From Celeribacter baekdonensis B30 (GTDB lineage Bacteria; Pseudomonadota; Alphaproteobacteria; Rhodobacterales; Rhodobacteraceae): 64,000 nucleotides of DNA. Positions 46,573 through 55,013 of this stretch are shown here, piece by piece. The stretch is from contig NZ_AMRK01000002.1 of NCBI RefSeq assembly GCF_000299875.1, positions 248,001 to 312,000 on the forward strand, written 5' to 3'. Position 1 is the stretch's first letter, and each line of letters begins with the position of its first letter. The translations under genes and the position numbers were made by a program. The notes below the pieces were generated by a model. The model did no database searches. It was not told where the DNA came from and saw only the letters and a program-made list of their open reading frames with translations.

Positions 46573-47781
46573 TCACAACGTATCCAAGGCCGCACGCAGA
46601 TCAGCGATCAAATCATCAGGGTCTTCAAGCCCAAGCGACACGCGGACCATGCCGGGCGTGATGCCCAACGTGTCTTTCTGCTCTTGCGGCAGGCGTTGGT
46701 GCGTGGTGGTCGCCGGGTGGGTGACGATGGATTTGGCATCCGCGAAATTGTTGGAGATGGTGAAAATCTCCAAGGCATTCAGAAACTTAAAGCAAGCTTC
46801 CTTGCCGCCCTTGACGTCAATCGTCAACACGGTGCCGCCCGCCTCCGCTTGCGACTTGGCCAGATCATATTGCGGGTGGGCTTTGTGGGTTGGATAACGC
46901 ACAGCATTCAGCGCCGGGTGCCCATCAAGCGCGTCGGCCACGGCCAAAGCCGTCGTCGCCTGTTGCCGCACGCGAAGGTCGAGCGTTTCCATCGACTTGA
47001 GTTGAACCCAGGCATGGAACGGGCTCATCGCGCCGCCAGTGTGTTTGAGATAGGCCTCAATCGGCCCCCGGATCAGATCGCGTGAACCGCAAATCATCCC
47101 GCCCAAACACCGTCCCTGCCCGTCCACATGTTTGGTGGTGGAATAGACCGACAGATCCGCGCCCGCCTCCGCGGCATAGGAGAAGATCGGCGTGCACATG
47201 GCGTTGTCGACCACGACTTTGGCATCGACCGCATGGGCCAGATCGCACACGGCTTTGAGGTCGATCACCTCCAAAGTCGGATTGGAAATACTTTCAAGGA
47301 AGACCAGCGCCGTGTCGGGGCGAATGGCTGCGCGCCACGCGTCCAGATCGGTGCCATCGACCAAGGTGATCTCCACACCAAAGCGGCCCAGAACCTCTTC
47401 GAGAATATAGAGACAGGAGCCAAAGAGCGCCCGCGACGACACGACATGATCCCCGGCTTTGAGCAAAGCCATCAACGCGCCATTGACAGCGGCCATGCCA
47501 GAGGCACAGGCAAACGCGTCCTCATAGCCTTCCAAAGAGGCCATGCGATCTTCGAACATGCGGGTGGTGGGGTTGCCGTAGCGGGCGTAGATAAATTCAT
47601 CCTCGCCCAGCGACACAAACCGTTCTTCCGCCGCCTCAGCCGTATCATAGACAAAGCCTTGGGTTAGAAAAAGGGCCTCGGACACTTCGCCATATTGGCT
47701 GCGCCGAATGCCTTCATGCACGAGTTTCGTGCGGGTTTTCCACCCCGTGGTGTTCTTGGTATTGCTCTTCGCGTTGCTCAT
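46573..47781 (-). CDS. metZ: O-succinylhomoserine sulfhydrylase
   Basis: MetZ makes homocysteine directly from O-succinylhomoserine and sulfide, using PLP. The 402 residues show the Cys/Met-metabolism PLP family pattern: RYGNPTTRMFEDRMASLEG, ASGMAAVNGAL, and VYSTTKHVDGQGRCLGG with the PLP-binding Lys. ATG 47781 was chosen because the frame upstream overlaps the leader terminator. A SAM-II riboswitch with intrinsic terminator precedes it, supporting a methionine-cycle role. Confidence 0.95.
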   Translation of the reverse strand: MSNAKSNTKNTTGWKTRTKLVHEGIRRSQYGEVSEALFLTQGFVYDTAEAAEERFVSLGEDEFIYARYGNPTTRMFEDRMASLEGYEDAFACASGMAAVNGALMALLKAGDHVVSSRALFGSCLYILEEVLGRFGVEITLVDGTDLDAWRAAIRPDTALVFLESISNPTLEVIDLKAVCDLAHAVDAKVVVDNAMCTPIFSYAAEAGADLSVYSTTKHVDGQGRCLGGMICGSRDLIRGPIEAYLKHTGGAMSPFHAWVQLKSMETLDLRVRQQATTALAVADALDGHPALNAVRYPTHKAHPQYDLAKSQAEAGGTVLTIDVKGGKEACFKFLNALEIFTISNNFADAKSIVTHPATTTHQRLPQEQKDTLGITPGMVRVSLGLEDPDDLIADLRAALDTL

Positions 47782-47803
47782 TTCACGGTTCCTTTCCGCC
47801 AAC

Positions 47804-47835
47804 AAAAAAGCCCCCTCTCGATCAAGAGCGGGGGC
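47804..47835 (-). terminator. Riboswitch-associated terminator in the metZ leader
   Basis: On the minus strand GCCCCC (47835-47830) pairs with GGGGGC (47815-47810); after one mismatch the stem continues with CTC/GAG around a TTGATC loop. Six Ts follow at 47809-47804. It lies between the SAM-II element and the metZ start, so it is the expression platform rather than an operon terminator. Confidence 0.85.
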
Positions 47836-47869
47836 GCGGCGGGTCATCCAACCCAGCGTCTCGTCCTGA

Positions 47870-47948
47870 CCTCTTTAGCGGAATATTTTCGACGTACCCG
47901 TAGTTAAGAGCACCCCTGTGGCCCGCAATCCGGAGAACAAATCGCCAC
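47870..47948 (-). promoter_or_regulatory. SAM-II (SAM-alpha) riboswitch upstream of metZ
   Basis: Read on the minus strand, P1 is GTGGC (47948-47944) with GCCAC (47922-47918). The loop starts GATTT and ends TTGC before P1 closes, as in the SAM-II consensus. The 3' tail reads CGCTAAAGAGG (47880-47870), matching the conserved GCUAAA end. CGGA (47932-47929) can pair with TCCG (47882-47879) as the pseudoknot. The linker is longer than usual and holds a hairpin (47913-47908 with 47899-47894). High SAM should favour the downstream terminator and shut metZ off. Confidence 0.82.
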
Positions 47949-47955
47949 ATCTGGT

Positions 47956-47984
47956 GGGGTACAAACCCTGCGACACTCTGTCAA
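47956..47984 (-). promoter_or_regulatory. Candidate metZ promoter
   Basis: A perfect -35 box TTGACA (47984-47979) is followed after 17 bases by a weak -10 (TACCCC, 47961-47956). The predicted start, about 47949, is just before the first P1 base of the SAM-II element, which supports both calls. Confidence 0.5.
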
Positions 47985-48096
47985 CTGCGTGCGGCACCGT
48001 TAACAAAGATTCACTCCGATGTCGCAGCATCGTGACAAACCCCACGCAGACTATGTGCAGTTCTCGGCGCATATCGAACCCAGGGGAGCGGCGTCC

Positions 48097-49020
48097 ATGC
48101 CCCTCATGCAACTCAATGTCGACGGTCCTTTCCCCGCGTCCCGGACCAAGGACGCCTTAGAGCGCGCCTTGGCGGCAACCCCCGCGCAGGCGCCGGTGGT
48201 GATTTGCATCCACGGCTATAAATTTTCGCCCCATGTGCCCCAACATGACCCGCATGATCATATCCTGTCACTGGATCCCGGCTCCCATTGCCCAAAGGCA
48301 CTCAGTTGGCCACGCGGCCTTGGATTTGGCCGCGGGGAGGCGGACGAAGGCCTGTGCATCGCCCTGGGTTGGGAGGCGCGCGGCACGATTTGGCAGGCCT
48401 ACGCACAGGCCCGTCTCGCGGGTGAGGCCTTGGCGCGGTTGATTTGGACCATCAAGCGCCCGGTGCAGGTGATCGGCCACTCGCTGGGCGCGCGGGTGGC
48501 CCTGTCGGCGCTGCCGCATCTGTCTGAGGGGTCTGTGGGACGGGTGATTCTTTTGGCCGCTGCCGAGTTTCGTAGCACCGCGCTTTTTGCCATGGACAGC
48601 GCCGCCGGGCGCAGCGCCGAGGTGATCAATGTCACCTCACGCGAAAATGATCTGTTTGATCTGATGGCCGAACTGGCCCTGGCCCCCGATCATGGCGCGT
48701 CACGCACATTGGGGTCCGGGCTTGGCCAAGAGTTGCGCGGCTGGTGCGATCTTCAGATTGACGATGCCAGGACGCGGGCCTGTTTGGCGCAATTGGGCTA
48801 TATGATCCCCGAAGCGGACAAACGCGTGTGCCATTGGTCGCCTTATCTGCGCGACGGGGTGTTTGATCTGTACCGCACGGCGCTGCGTCATCCCGAACAG
48901 CTTCCCATCGGATTGTTGAAACATCTGATGCCTGACGCCCCTGCCCCACGCTATTCGCGTCTTTTCCGGGGCCGTCGCACAGCTTCGCTCTTGTCCTTTT
49001 CGCGCAAAGCGTCATCCTGA
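48097..49020 (+). CDS. Alpha/beta hydrolase family protein
   Basis: A 307-residue alpha/beta hydrolase. The strand-turn VVICIHGYKFSPH carries the HG motif, and the nucleophile elbow VQVIGHSLGARVALSA has the catalytic Ser; the ending His is probably in VCHWSPY or nearby. No signal peptide, so cytoplasmic. ATG 48097 was chosen because AGGGGAG (48082-48088) precedes it; the frame is open for 26 codons upstream. It is divergent from metZ and begins a hydrolase-GST-hydrolase cluster. Confidence 0.82.
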   Translation: MPLMQLNVDGPFPASRTKDALERALAATPAQAPVVICIHGYKFSPHVPQHDPHDHILSLDPGSHCPKALSWPRGLGFGRGEADEGLCIALGWEARGTIWQAYAQARLAGEALARLIWTIKRPVQVIGHSLGARVALSALPHLSEGSVGRVILLAAAEFRSTALFAMDSAAGRSAEVINVTSRENDLFDLMAELALAPDHGASRTLGSGLGQELRGWCDLQIDDARTRACLAQLGYMIPEADKRVCHWSPYLRDGVFDLYRTALRHPEQLPIGLLKHLMPDAPAPRYSRLFRGRRTASLLSFSRKASS

Positions 49021-49070
49021 GGCCATCCTTCCCACCCTCTTTCCTTTGATGACCGCACGGAACCGTTTTC

Positions 49071-49787
49071 ATGATCGACACTCCCATCACGCTCTTCTAT
49101 TGGCCAACGCCGAATGGCTGGAAAATCTCTATCGCGCTTGAGGAAATGGACCTGCCTTATGAGGTCAAATTCATCAACATCGGCGCGGGCGAGCAATTTG
49201 ATCCCGCGTTTTTGAAACACGCCCCCAACAATCGGATGCCCGCGATTTATGACCCCGAGGGGCCAAGCGGTCGACCGATTTCGATTTTTGAATCCGGGGC
49301 GATCCTGCAATATCTGGCACGCAAATGCGGTCACTTTTATGGTGGTGGCGAACGCGACCAAGTCGCCGTGGATCAATGGTTGATGTGGCAAATGGGCGGG
49401 CTTGGCCCGATGGCGGGACAGGCGCATCATTTCCTCAAATACGCGCCCAAAATGGAGCCGCCGCACGATTTGCCCTATGCCAAGGACCGCTACCGCAACG
49501 AGGTCGCGCGGCTCTATGGCGTTTTGGATCGGCGTTTGGCCGAAGAAGAATTCGTCGCAGGCGATTTTTATTCCATCGCGGATATGGCGATTTGGCCTTG
49601 GGCCTCGCTATGGGAAGGCCAGGAGCAAACCTTGGACGACAAACCCCATCTTGCCCGCTGGCTTGCCCGGATCGCGGCGCGTCCTGCCGTTCAACGTGGC
49701 CGTGCCCTTGGGGCCGAACGGCGCACAGACACCGCCCATGACAAGGCCGCGCAAAAGATCCTCTTTGGCGGGACAAAAGGCACATAA
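49071..49787 (+). CDS. Glutathione S-transferase family protein
   Basis: A 238-residue GST of the YfcG/Nu-like kind: an N-terminal thioredoxin fold with TPNGWKISIALEEMDLPYEV and NRMPAIYD, then FESGAILQYLARK, and a helical C-terminal domain with FYSIADMAIWPW. Nu-class members often have disulfide-bond reductase activity. It starts 50 bases after the hydrolase gene and ends one base before the next start, so the three genes are likely co-transcribed. Confidence 0.9.
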   Translation: MIDTPITLFYWPTPNGWKISIALEEMDLPYEVKFINIGAGEQFDPAFLKHAPNNRMPAIYDPEGPSGRPISIFESGAILQYLARKCGHFYGGGERDQVAVDQWLMWQMGGLGPMAGQAHHFLKYAPKMEPPHDLPYAKDRYRNEVARLYGVLDRRLAEEEFVAGDFYSIADMAIWPWASLWEGQEQTLDDKPHLARWLARIAARPAVQRGRALGAERRTDTAHDKAAQKILFGGTKGT

Positions 49788-49788
49788 C

Positions 49789-50901
49789 GTGACAGTCTCC
49801 CGGCGGCACATTCTGTTGAGCGGCGGTGCTTTTGTCCTCACCGGCTGCGCGCAACCACTGATCAACAGCCCGCCGGGAGTGACCCCGGAGCAGACCCGCG
49901 ACATTTTTGTCCTCACCAACCGCACAGTCTCGCCCGATGCGAAAGAAGCCTTTGAAGGCCGGCGGTCCGACGAGACCTTTTATCGCAGCTACACAATCTC
50001 CGTGCCGCCGGACCGGAAACCGGGCCATTTTTCATTTCCAAGGCGCAGCATTGATCCCAAACGCGAATTCTTTGTCGCACAGAGCAAAGCCTATGACGGT
50101 ACTGCCGGGTTTCGCGCCGATTTAAACGCCCAAATCGCGCGCCGTCCCAAGGGCGATCGCGGCGTCATTTTGTTCGTGCATGGCTATAACGTCTCCTATG
50201 CCAGTGCGGTGTTTCGCGCCGCACAGATCGCCACCGATTTCAAGATGACCGAACCTATGGTGGCGTTTTCATGGCCCTCTGCGGGTCGGGTGTCGCAATA
50301 TGCCTATGACCGGGATTCGGTGCTTTATGCCCGCCGCGCCTTGGCCGATGCGATCAAAGATCTGGCCAGATCGAACGCGCAAAGCATCACCATTCTGGCG
50401 CATTCGATGGGCGGGCTTTTGACGATGGAGGCCCTCAAACGGCTGGCTTTGGAGGGAGATCGACGCACATTGGACGCGCTCAACGGCGTGGTGTTGATTG
50501 ATGCCGATATCGACGTCGATGTGTTTCGTCGTCAGGTCAAAGATGTGGCGCCCTATGGCGTGGAACTGGCCGTTGTGGCCTCGCGCCGGGATTCCGCGCT
50601 TAAGATTTCGTCGATCCTTACGGGCGGTCATCCGCGCGTCGGGGCCGCTGATGACATTGGCGCACTGCGCGAGATGGGCGTTTTGGTGCTTGATGTCACC
50701 AACGCGCCGGGGGCCGGGATGCTTGGGCATTTTGCCATGCTGGAATCACCCGAACTCTTGGCGATTATTGCCTCGGGCCAGTTGGTCAACGACATCGTCG
50801 CAGGCGCGCCCGGTCAGGATATTTTAATCGACGGGCTGACGCTCACCGGCAACGCCGCCTTGGCGATTGCCTATCTGCCTTACACCGCCACCGGGAATTA
50901 G
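49789..50901 (+). CDS. Alpha/beta hydrolase lipoprotein (DUF900-like)
   Basis: A 370-residue protein whose chosen start is GTG 49789, one base after the GST stop. This gives SRRHILLSGGAFVLTGC, a lipobox (LTGC) preceded by twin Arg, so it may be a Tat-exported lipoprotein. The domain has VHGYNVSYASAVFRA and ITILAHSMGGLLTMEALKRL with the catalytic Ser, as in the DUF900 group of esterase/lipase-fold proteins. An in-frame extension upstream within the GST gene shows no family match. Its stop overlaps the yciB stop by three bases. Confidence 0.82.
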   Translation: MTVSRRHILLSGGAFVLTGCAQPLINSPPGVTPEQTRDIFVLTNRTVSPDAKEAFEGRRSDETFYRSYTISVPPDRKPGHFSFPRRSIDPKREFFVAQSKAYDGTAGFRADLNAQIARRPKGDRGVILFVHGYNVSYASAVFRAAQIATDFKMTEPMVAFSWPSAGRVSQYAYDRDSVLYARRALADAIKDLARSNAQSITILAHSMGGLLTMEALKRLALEGDRRTLDALNGVVLIDADIDVDVFRRQVKDVAPYGVELAVVASRRDSALKISSILTGGHPRVGAADDIGALREMGVLVLDVTNAPGAGMLGHFAMLESPELLAIIASGQLVNDIVAGAPGQDILIDGLTLTGNAALAIAYLPYTATGN

Positions 50902-51545
50902 GCCTTTGGCGTTTTGTCCTTGGGGGTGTCCTCTTCGGTCGAATGCCGGCTCATCAAGCCGCCTTGGGCCATGAAAAACGCGATCATTGCGATGGGCAGG
51001 CCAAAGGTTTTGAATTTGACCCAAGTGTCGGTCTCCATCGTCCGCCAAATCATCTCATTGGCCACGGCGAGCGCGAAGAAAAACAACATCATCCGAAAGG
51101 TGAGTTTTTTCCAACCTTGCGCATCCAACGGCATGACCTCACCCAGCACCAGCGACAGATAGGATTGGCCGCGCAGCAAGCCCACGCCCAACGCTCCGCC
51201 AAACAGCAGGTAAATCATCGTCGGTTTCATTTTGAAAAACCGTTCGTCATTGAGCCAGATCGTCAGCCCGCCAAAGACCACGACCAACACAAGCGTCATG
51301 ATCTGCATGACGGAGAGCTTTCCGGTCAGCCGCCACAGCACGAAAGTCGATGCGGCCAAAAGCGGGATGAACACGGCGGTCATCACGATAAAGCCGGAAT
51401 ATTCCGTCCCCGCGATGGTGAACACCTTGTTTTTCAAAATCACATAGCCCGCGAAAAACGCCAGGATCGGCCCCATTTCGAGCACGGTCTTGACCACAGG
51501 ATTGAGCTTTTTTTCGGCGATCGTCTCTGGTGCGTCTTCTGGCAT
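50898..51545 (-). CDS. yciB: Inner membrane-spanning protein YciB (IspZ, septation protein A)
   Basis: A 215-residue inner-membrane protein with five to six helices. The start NPVVKTVLEMGPILAFFAGY and the VKFKTFGLPIAMIAFFMAQ near the end match YciB/IspZ, involved in cell envelope or septum integrity. It is longer than the roughly 180-residue E. coli form because of an N-terminal polar stretch and a charged tail (RHSTEEDTPKDKTPKA). It lies 10 bases after the DMT gene on the same strand. Confidence 0.9.
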   Translation of the reverse strand: MPEDAPETIAEKKLNPVVKTVLEMGPILAFFAGYVILKNKVFTIAGTEYSGFIVMTAVFIPLLAASTFVLWRLTGKLSVMQIMTLVLVVVFGGLTIWLNDERFFKMKPTMIYLLFGGALGVGLLRGQSYLSLVLGEVMPLDAQGWKKLTFRMMLFFFALAVANEMIWRTMETDTWVKFKTFGLPIAMIAFFMAQGGLMSRHSTEEDTPKDKTPKA

Positions 51546-51555
51546 GGTCTGTCCT

Positions 51556-52458
51556 TTATCCCCCTATCTCAACTATGATCGCACCGAGCGCAATCAAGGT
51601 CATCAACGCCAAACGGCGCGGTCCGACCTTTTCGCCCAAAACGATCCAGCCAATCAAGGCCGCAAACACGGTCGAGGTTTCGCGCAACACGGCGGCTTCG
51701 CCGACATTGTCCAACCGTGTGGCCAACATGATGCAACCAAACGAAAAATACGCCACGATGCCGCCGGTAAACCCACGCAGCGCCAAAGGGCCGAGCGCGG
51801 GCTTATCGACCATCTGACGATAGCGCAACGCGGCGACAACCGGCATCACAAGACCGTCAAGGAAAAAGAACCACGCCAAAAACGTGAACGGATCGGCGGT
51901 GGCGCGGATACCGTAGGCGTCATAGGTGGTGTAAAGTGCGACGAAAGACCCGGTCAAAACCGCCAACATCAGGGCGGGCACCATGGTCTCACGGCCCAAA
52001 GTGATGGTGCGCAAGTTATAAACCGCAAGGCCGAAGATCCCGGCGATCAACACCATCACACCCGACCATTGGATCAGGGTGAAATGTTCGCCAAAGACCA
52101 AGCCCGCGCCGATGACCGCGAAAAACGGCCCGGTGCCGCGCACCACCGGATAGACCACTGTGTAAGCGCCTTTGGTGTAGGTGTAGCCTTGGGCGATTTT
52201 ATAGCCCATGTGGATGACAAACATGCCCGCAAAAATGATCCACATATGCGGTTCGGGCCATGGCACCACGAAAAGCGCAAAAGGCGCCGCAATGATGCAA
52301 TAGAAAAAATCCATCGCGCCCCGAGACATCCACGGATCATGCCGCCCCTTTTGCAGCGCGCCAAACAAGGCATGCAAAAACGCCGCCGCCAAAGCCAAAG
52401 TGAGGGCTGCGTGGTGACCGGCCTCTGTGCCTTCAAGGGATAGGATCCAACTGCTCAT
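51556..52458 (-). CDS. EamA family transporter
   Basis: A 300-residue ten-helix DMT transporter. It begins MSSWILSLEGTEAGHHAALTL, has RGAMDFFYCIIAAPFALF, and a second repeat with ETSTVFAALIGWIVLGEKVG, the typical EamA pattern. Substrate unknown. Co-oriented with and 10 bases upstream of yciB; upstream of it lies the small gene downstream of ftsY. Confidence 0.88.
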   Translation of the reverse strand: MSSWILSLEGTEAGHHAALTLALAAAFLHALFGALQKGRHDPWMSRGAMDFFYCIIAAPFALFVVPWPEPHMWIIFAGMFVIHMGYKIAQGYTYTKGAYTVVYPVVRGTGPFFAVIGAGLVFGEHFTLIQWSGVMVLIAGIFGLAVYNLRTITLGRETMVPALMLAVLTGSFVALYTTYDAYGIRATADPFTFLAWFFFLDGLVMPVVAALRYRQMVDKPALGPLALRGFTGGIVAYFSFGCIMLATRLDNVGEAAVLRETSTVFAALIGWIVLGEKVGPRRLALMTLIALGAIIVEIGG

Positions 52459-52553
52459 AGCGCCCTGCTACAGAAGCCCATTGAAAAGGGCCAGAGGATT
52501 AAGCGCACAGGGGCCATGAGAGGGCAAACACCCATGCACGCTTCTGGTTGAAA

Positions 52554-52985
52554 TCAGGCGGCAAGCGGACCGCGACGTTCGCGCAGGCCTTCGATCTCAG
52601 AATAGGGATTGGGCACCAGCGCGCCATCTGTGGCCTCGATAAACGGATAGGCCGGATCAAGATGGGCGGCGCGAATGAGCGTTTCTTCCAAGGTTTGGAT
52701 GATGAAATCCGTGCGAAACGCCGGCAAGACACCCATGCCCCAAATCCGCGCCGGGCGATCTTCGCGTTCGGGATCGACCACCAACATCGCAGTGCCGACC
52801 AAACGCTCGCCCTCAACCACCACCATTTCGGCGTAGAGTTGACGATCATCGGGCCAGTCCTCTTCGGTCTCCTCCGGGCACACCGGGTGATCGAAAAACA
52901 GCTCCTGCATGGATTCGCGACGCTCAACAACGTCACCGCCCGAAACCCAGTTGCCCGGGCCGATTGCGTGCAGAATTTCTAACAT
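52554..52985 (-). CDS. Unrecognised small protein coupled to ftsY
   Basis: A 143-residue soluble protein I do not recognise. The middle (LYAEMVVVEGERLVGTAMLV and GMGVLPAFRTDF) suggests an alternating alpha/beta fold, faintly like acetyltransferases, without a clear motif. No signal peptide or membrane segment. Its ATG at 52985 overlaps the ftsY stop by one base (TGATG), which implies translational coupling. A TTG codon at 52988 is also in frame. Confidence 0.7.
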   Translation of the reverse strand: MLEILHAIGPGNWVSGGDVVERRESMQELFFDHPVCPEETEEDWPDDRQLYAEMVVVEGERLVGTAMLVVDPEREDRPARIWGMGVLPAFRTDFIIQTLEETLIRAAHLDPAYPFIEATDGALVPNPYSEIEGLRERRGPLAA

Positions 52986-54193
52986 CAAACCTCCAGACCC
53001 ATCAGGGCCTTGGCAAAATCTTCGGGGTCAAACGGCGCAAGGTCGTCGATTTGCTCGCCCACCCCGATCGCATGGATCGGCAGACCGAACTTATCCGCGA
53101 GGCTCACAAGCACACCACCGCGCGCCGTGCCGTCGAGTTTCGTCATCACAAGGCCGGAGACATCCGCGAGTTTTTGGAAAATCTCAACCTGTGAAATCGC
53201 GTTTTGCCCGGTTGTCGCGTCCAACACAAGCAATGTGTTGTGCGGCGCGGTGGCATCCTTTTTGCGGATCACCCGGACGATTTTGGACAGCTCTTCCATC
53301 AAATCGGCGCGGTTTTGCAACCGTCCGGCGGTATCGATCATCAACAGATCGGCACCCAATTCTTCGGCTTTGGTCATGGCATCAAAGGCCAATGAGGCGG
53401 GATCAGAGCCCTCGGGCGCGGTCAAAACCGGCACGCCCGCGCGCGTGCCCCAGACTTGCAACTGTTCGACGGCGGCGGCGCGGAACGTATCTCCGGCCGC
53501 AATTACCACGGTTTTCCCGGCGGCTTTAAATTGGCTGGCCAATTTGCCGATGGTCGTGGTTTTGCCCGATCCGTTGACGCCCACCACCAAAACCACCTGC
53601 GGGGTCTTGGGATAAAGCGGCATCGGCTTGGCCACGGATTCCATGATTCGCGCAATTTCACGGGCCATCAGCCGCTTGATTTCATCGACCGAAAGCTTTT
53701 TGCCATAGCGCCCCTCGGCCATCGCGGCAGTGACGCGCATCGAGGTCTCAACCCCCATATCAGCGGTGATCAACAGCTCTTCAAGCTGCTCCAACATCGC
53801 ATCATCAAGGGTGCGACGCAGCACCGGCTGGGTCTCTTTGCGGCCCAAAAGGCGTCCAACCAAGCCCGGCTTATTCGCGGTTGCACTTGGCTCGGGAGCC
53901 TCGTTCACAACGGTTTCAACCGGGATTTCCAACGGTGTCACCGCATCCGGGATCTCAATCGGCGTCTCGTCGGGCGTCTCAATCGGCGTTTGCGGCGCAA
54001 ATGTTTCTGGGATCGGCGCGGGCTGCTCCAGCGGCGGCTCAACCGGCACACCCTCCGGCATCACCGGATCGGCCAAAATCGCCTCATCCGCACTGCTTTC
54101 CACACCGCCATCTTCGACAATCGCCTCAAGCCCCTCGTCGAGTTTCGACGAGGTTTTCATCAGGCGAGATTTCAGTTTCGAAAATAGCGACAT
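52985..54193 (-). CDS. ftsY: Signal recognition particle receptor FtsY
   Basis: FtsY is the GTPase that receives SRP-bound ribosomes at the inner membrane. The 402 residues contain an N-terminal acidic region rich in Glu, Pro and Thr (about 20-105), the N domain, and the G domain: VGVNGSGKTTTIGKLA (P-loop), AAGDTFRAAAVEQL, LMIDTAGRLQNR and TKLDGTARGG. The C-terminal stretch HAIGVGEQIDDLAPFDPEDF is family-typical. The small gene downstream is translationally coupled to it. Confidence 0.97.
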   Translation of the reverse strand: MSLFSKLKSRLMKTSSKLDEGLEAIVEDGGVESSADEAILADPVMPEGVPVEPPLEQPAPIPETFAPQTPIETPDETPIEIPDAVTPLEIPVETVVNEAPEPSATANKPGLVGRLLGRKETQPVLRRTLDDAMLEQLEELLITADMGVETSMRVTAAMAEGRYGKKLSVDEIKRLMAREIARIMESVAKPMPLYPKTPQVVLVVGVNGSGKTTTIGKLASQFKAAGKTVVIAAGDTFRAAAVEQLQVWGTRAGVPVLTAPEGSDPASLAFDAMTKAEELGADLLMIDTAGRLQNRADLMEELSKIVRVIRKKDATAPHNTLLVLDATTGQNAISQVEIFQKLADVSGLVMTKLDGTARGGVLVSLADKFGLPIHAIGVGEQIDDLAPFDPEDFAKALMGLEV

Positions 54194-54244
54194 AGGGCCT
54201 CCGTTCCTTGCTCACTTAATCGGTCTTGGCCTTTTAGAAAAGCC

Positions 54245-54907
54245 CTAGCCATGCGGTTTGACCGCAACAAAGGCGAAAAGAATCGTCATTTGCCCAAGGA
54301 TATACAGGGTCCAAAGCGTATAGCCCGCCCAGCGCGCCCGTTTGGTGTCCGGCAACATGCGAAACATCTGAAGCGCAAGGATCAGATCAGAGGCCATGAA
54401 AAGCAGCGCGCCGACGCTTGCCATGCGGTAAAGATCAGGCAGGCTCAGCGCCGCCATCACCATTGCGCAAATCAAACCCACATAGACCCGCACGGGCCAA
54501 CGCATGTCCCCGGTGAATGGCGCCAGCCAAAGCTCGCTTGAAAGAGCAAACCCAATCAAGAGGATCACGGGAAGGATGCGCCACGTCTCGACCAAGCCGA
54601 TGAAAAGACCAAGATAACACAGATGCGCGAGGGCAAAACTCACCAACCCGGCCATAAACGCCCGCTCAAAGGGACGCGACAACGCCCAATCGCCCAAGGC
54701 CGAAAGCGCCAATCCCGCCACCAAAAGCCCCGGCGCGCCCTGCACCGCCGCACTCCCTGCGAACACCGCGACGGGCATGGTTTTGAGCACGCTATGCCAA
54801 AGCGTTTTGTCGCGATGCGTGAAGGGCAAATAGGCCAGCGCCGCGAGAAGCGCCGCAAAAACCACCACAGCCATCCCGCCACCAAGGCCCATGCCAAATA
54901 GCACCAT
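54245..54907 (-). CDS. Lysoplasmalogenase-like membrane protein (YhhN/TMEM86)
   Basis: A 220-residue protein with seven to eight membrane helices of the YhhN family. Conserved Asp patterns are ALGDWALSR and FMASDLILA, matching the catalytic helices in TMEM86 lysoplasmalogenases, which hydrolyse vinyl-ether lysolipids. Bacterial activity is not established for most members. GAGG before ATG 54907 supports the start. It is divergent from the AlkB-like gene. Confidence 0.85.
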   Translation of the reverse strand: MVLFGMGLGGGMAVVVFAALLAALAYLPFTHRDKTLWHSVLKTMPVAVFAGSAAVQGAPGLLVAGLALSALGDWALSRPFERAFMAGLVSFALAHLCYLGLFIGLVETWRILPVILLIGFALSSELWLAPFTGDMRWPVRVYVGLICAMVMAALSLPDLYRMASVGALLFMASDLILALQMFRMLPDTKRARWAGYTLWTLYILGQMTILFAFVAVKPHG

Positions 54908-55013
54908 CCCGATCCTCCTCGTCCTCTTTGACTTGCGCCCTCTCTGGCACCCTAATGCTTTTGCACCCGTGCCTCACACCGCCTATAGTCTGCACAGTCC
55001 TGAAGGTGTGTCC

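Noticed and set aside
49402-49788. Possible 129-codon N-terminal extension of the DUF900-like lipoprotein
   Set aside because: It would lie inside the GST gene in another frame, has shadow-like composition, and would bury the lipoprotein signal.
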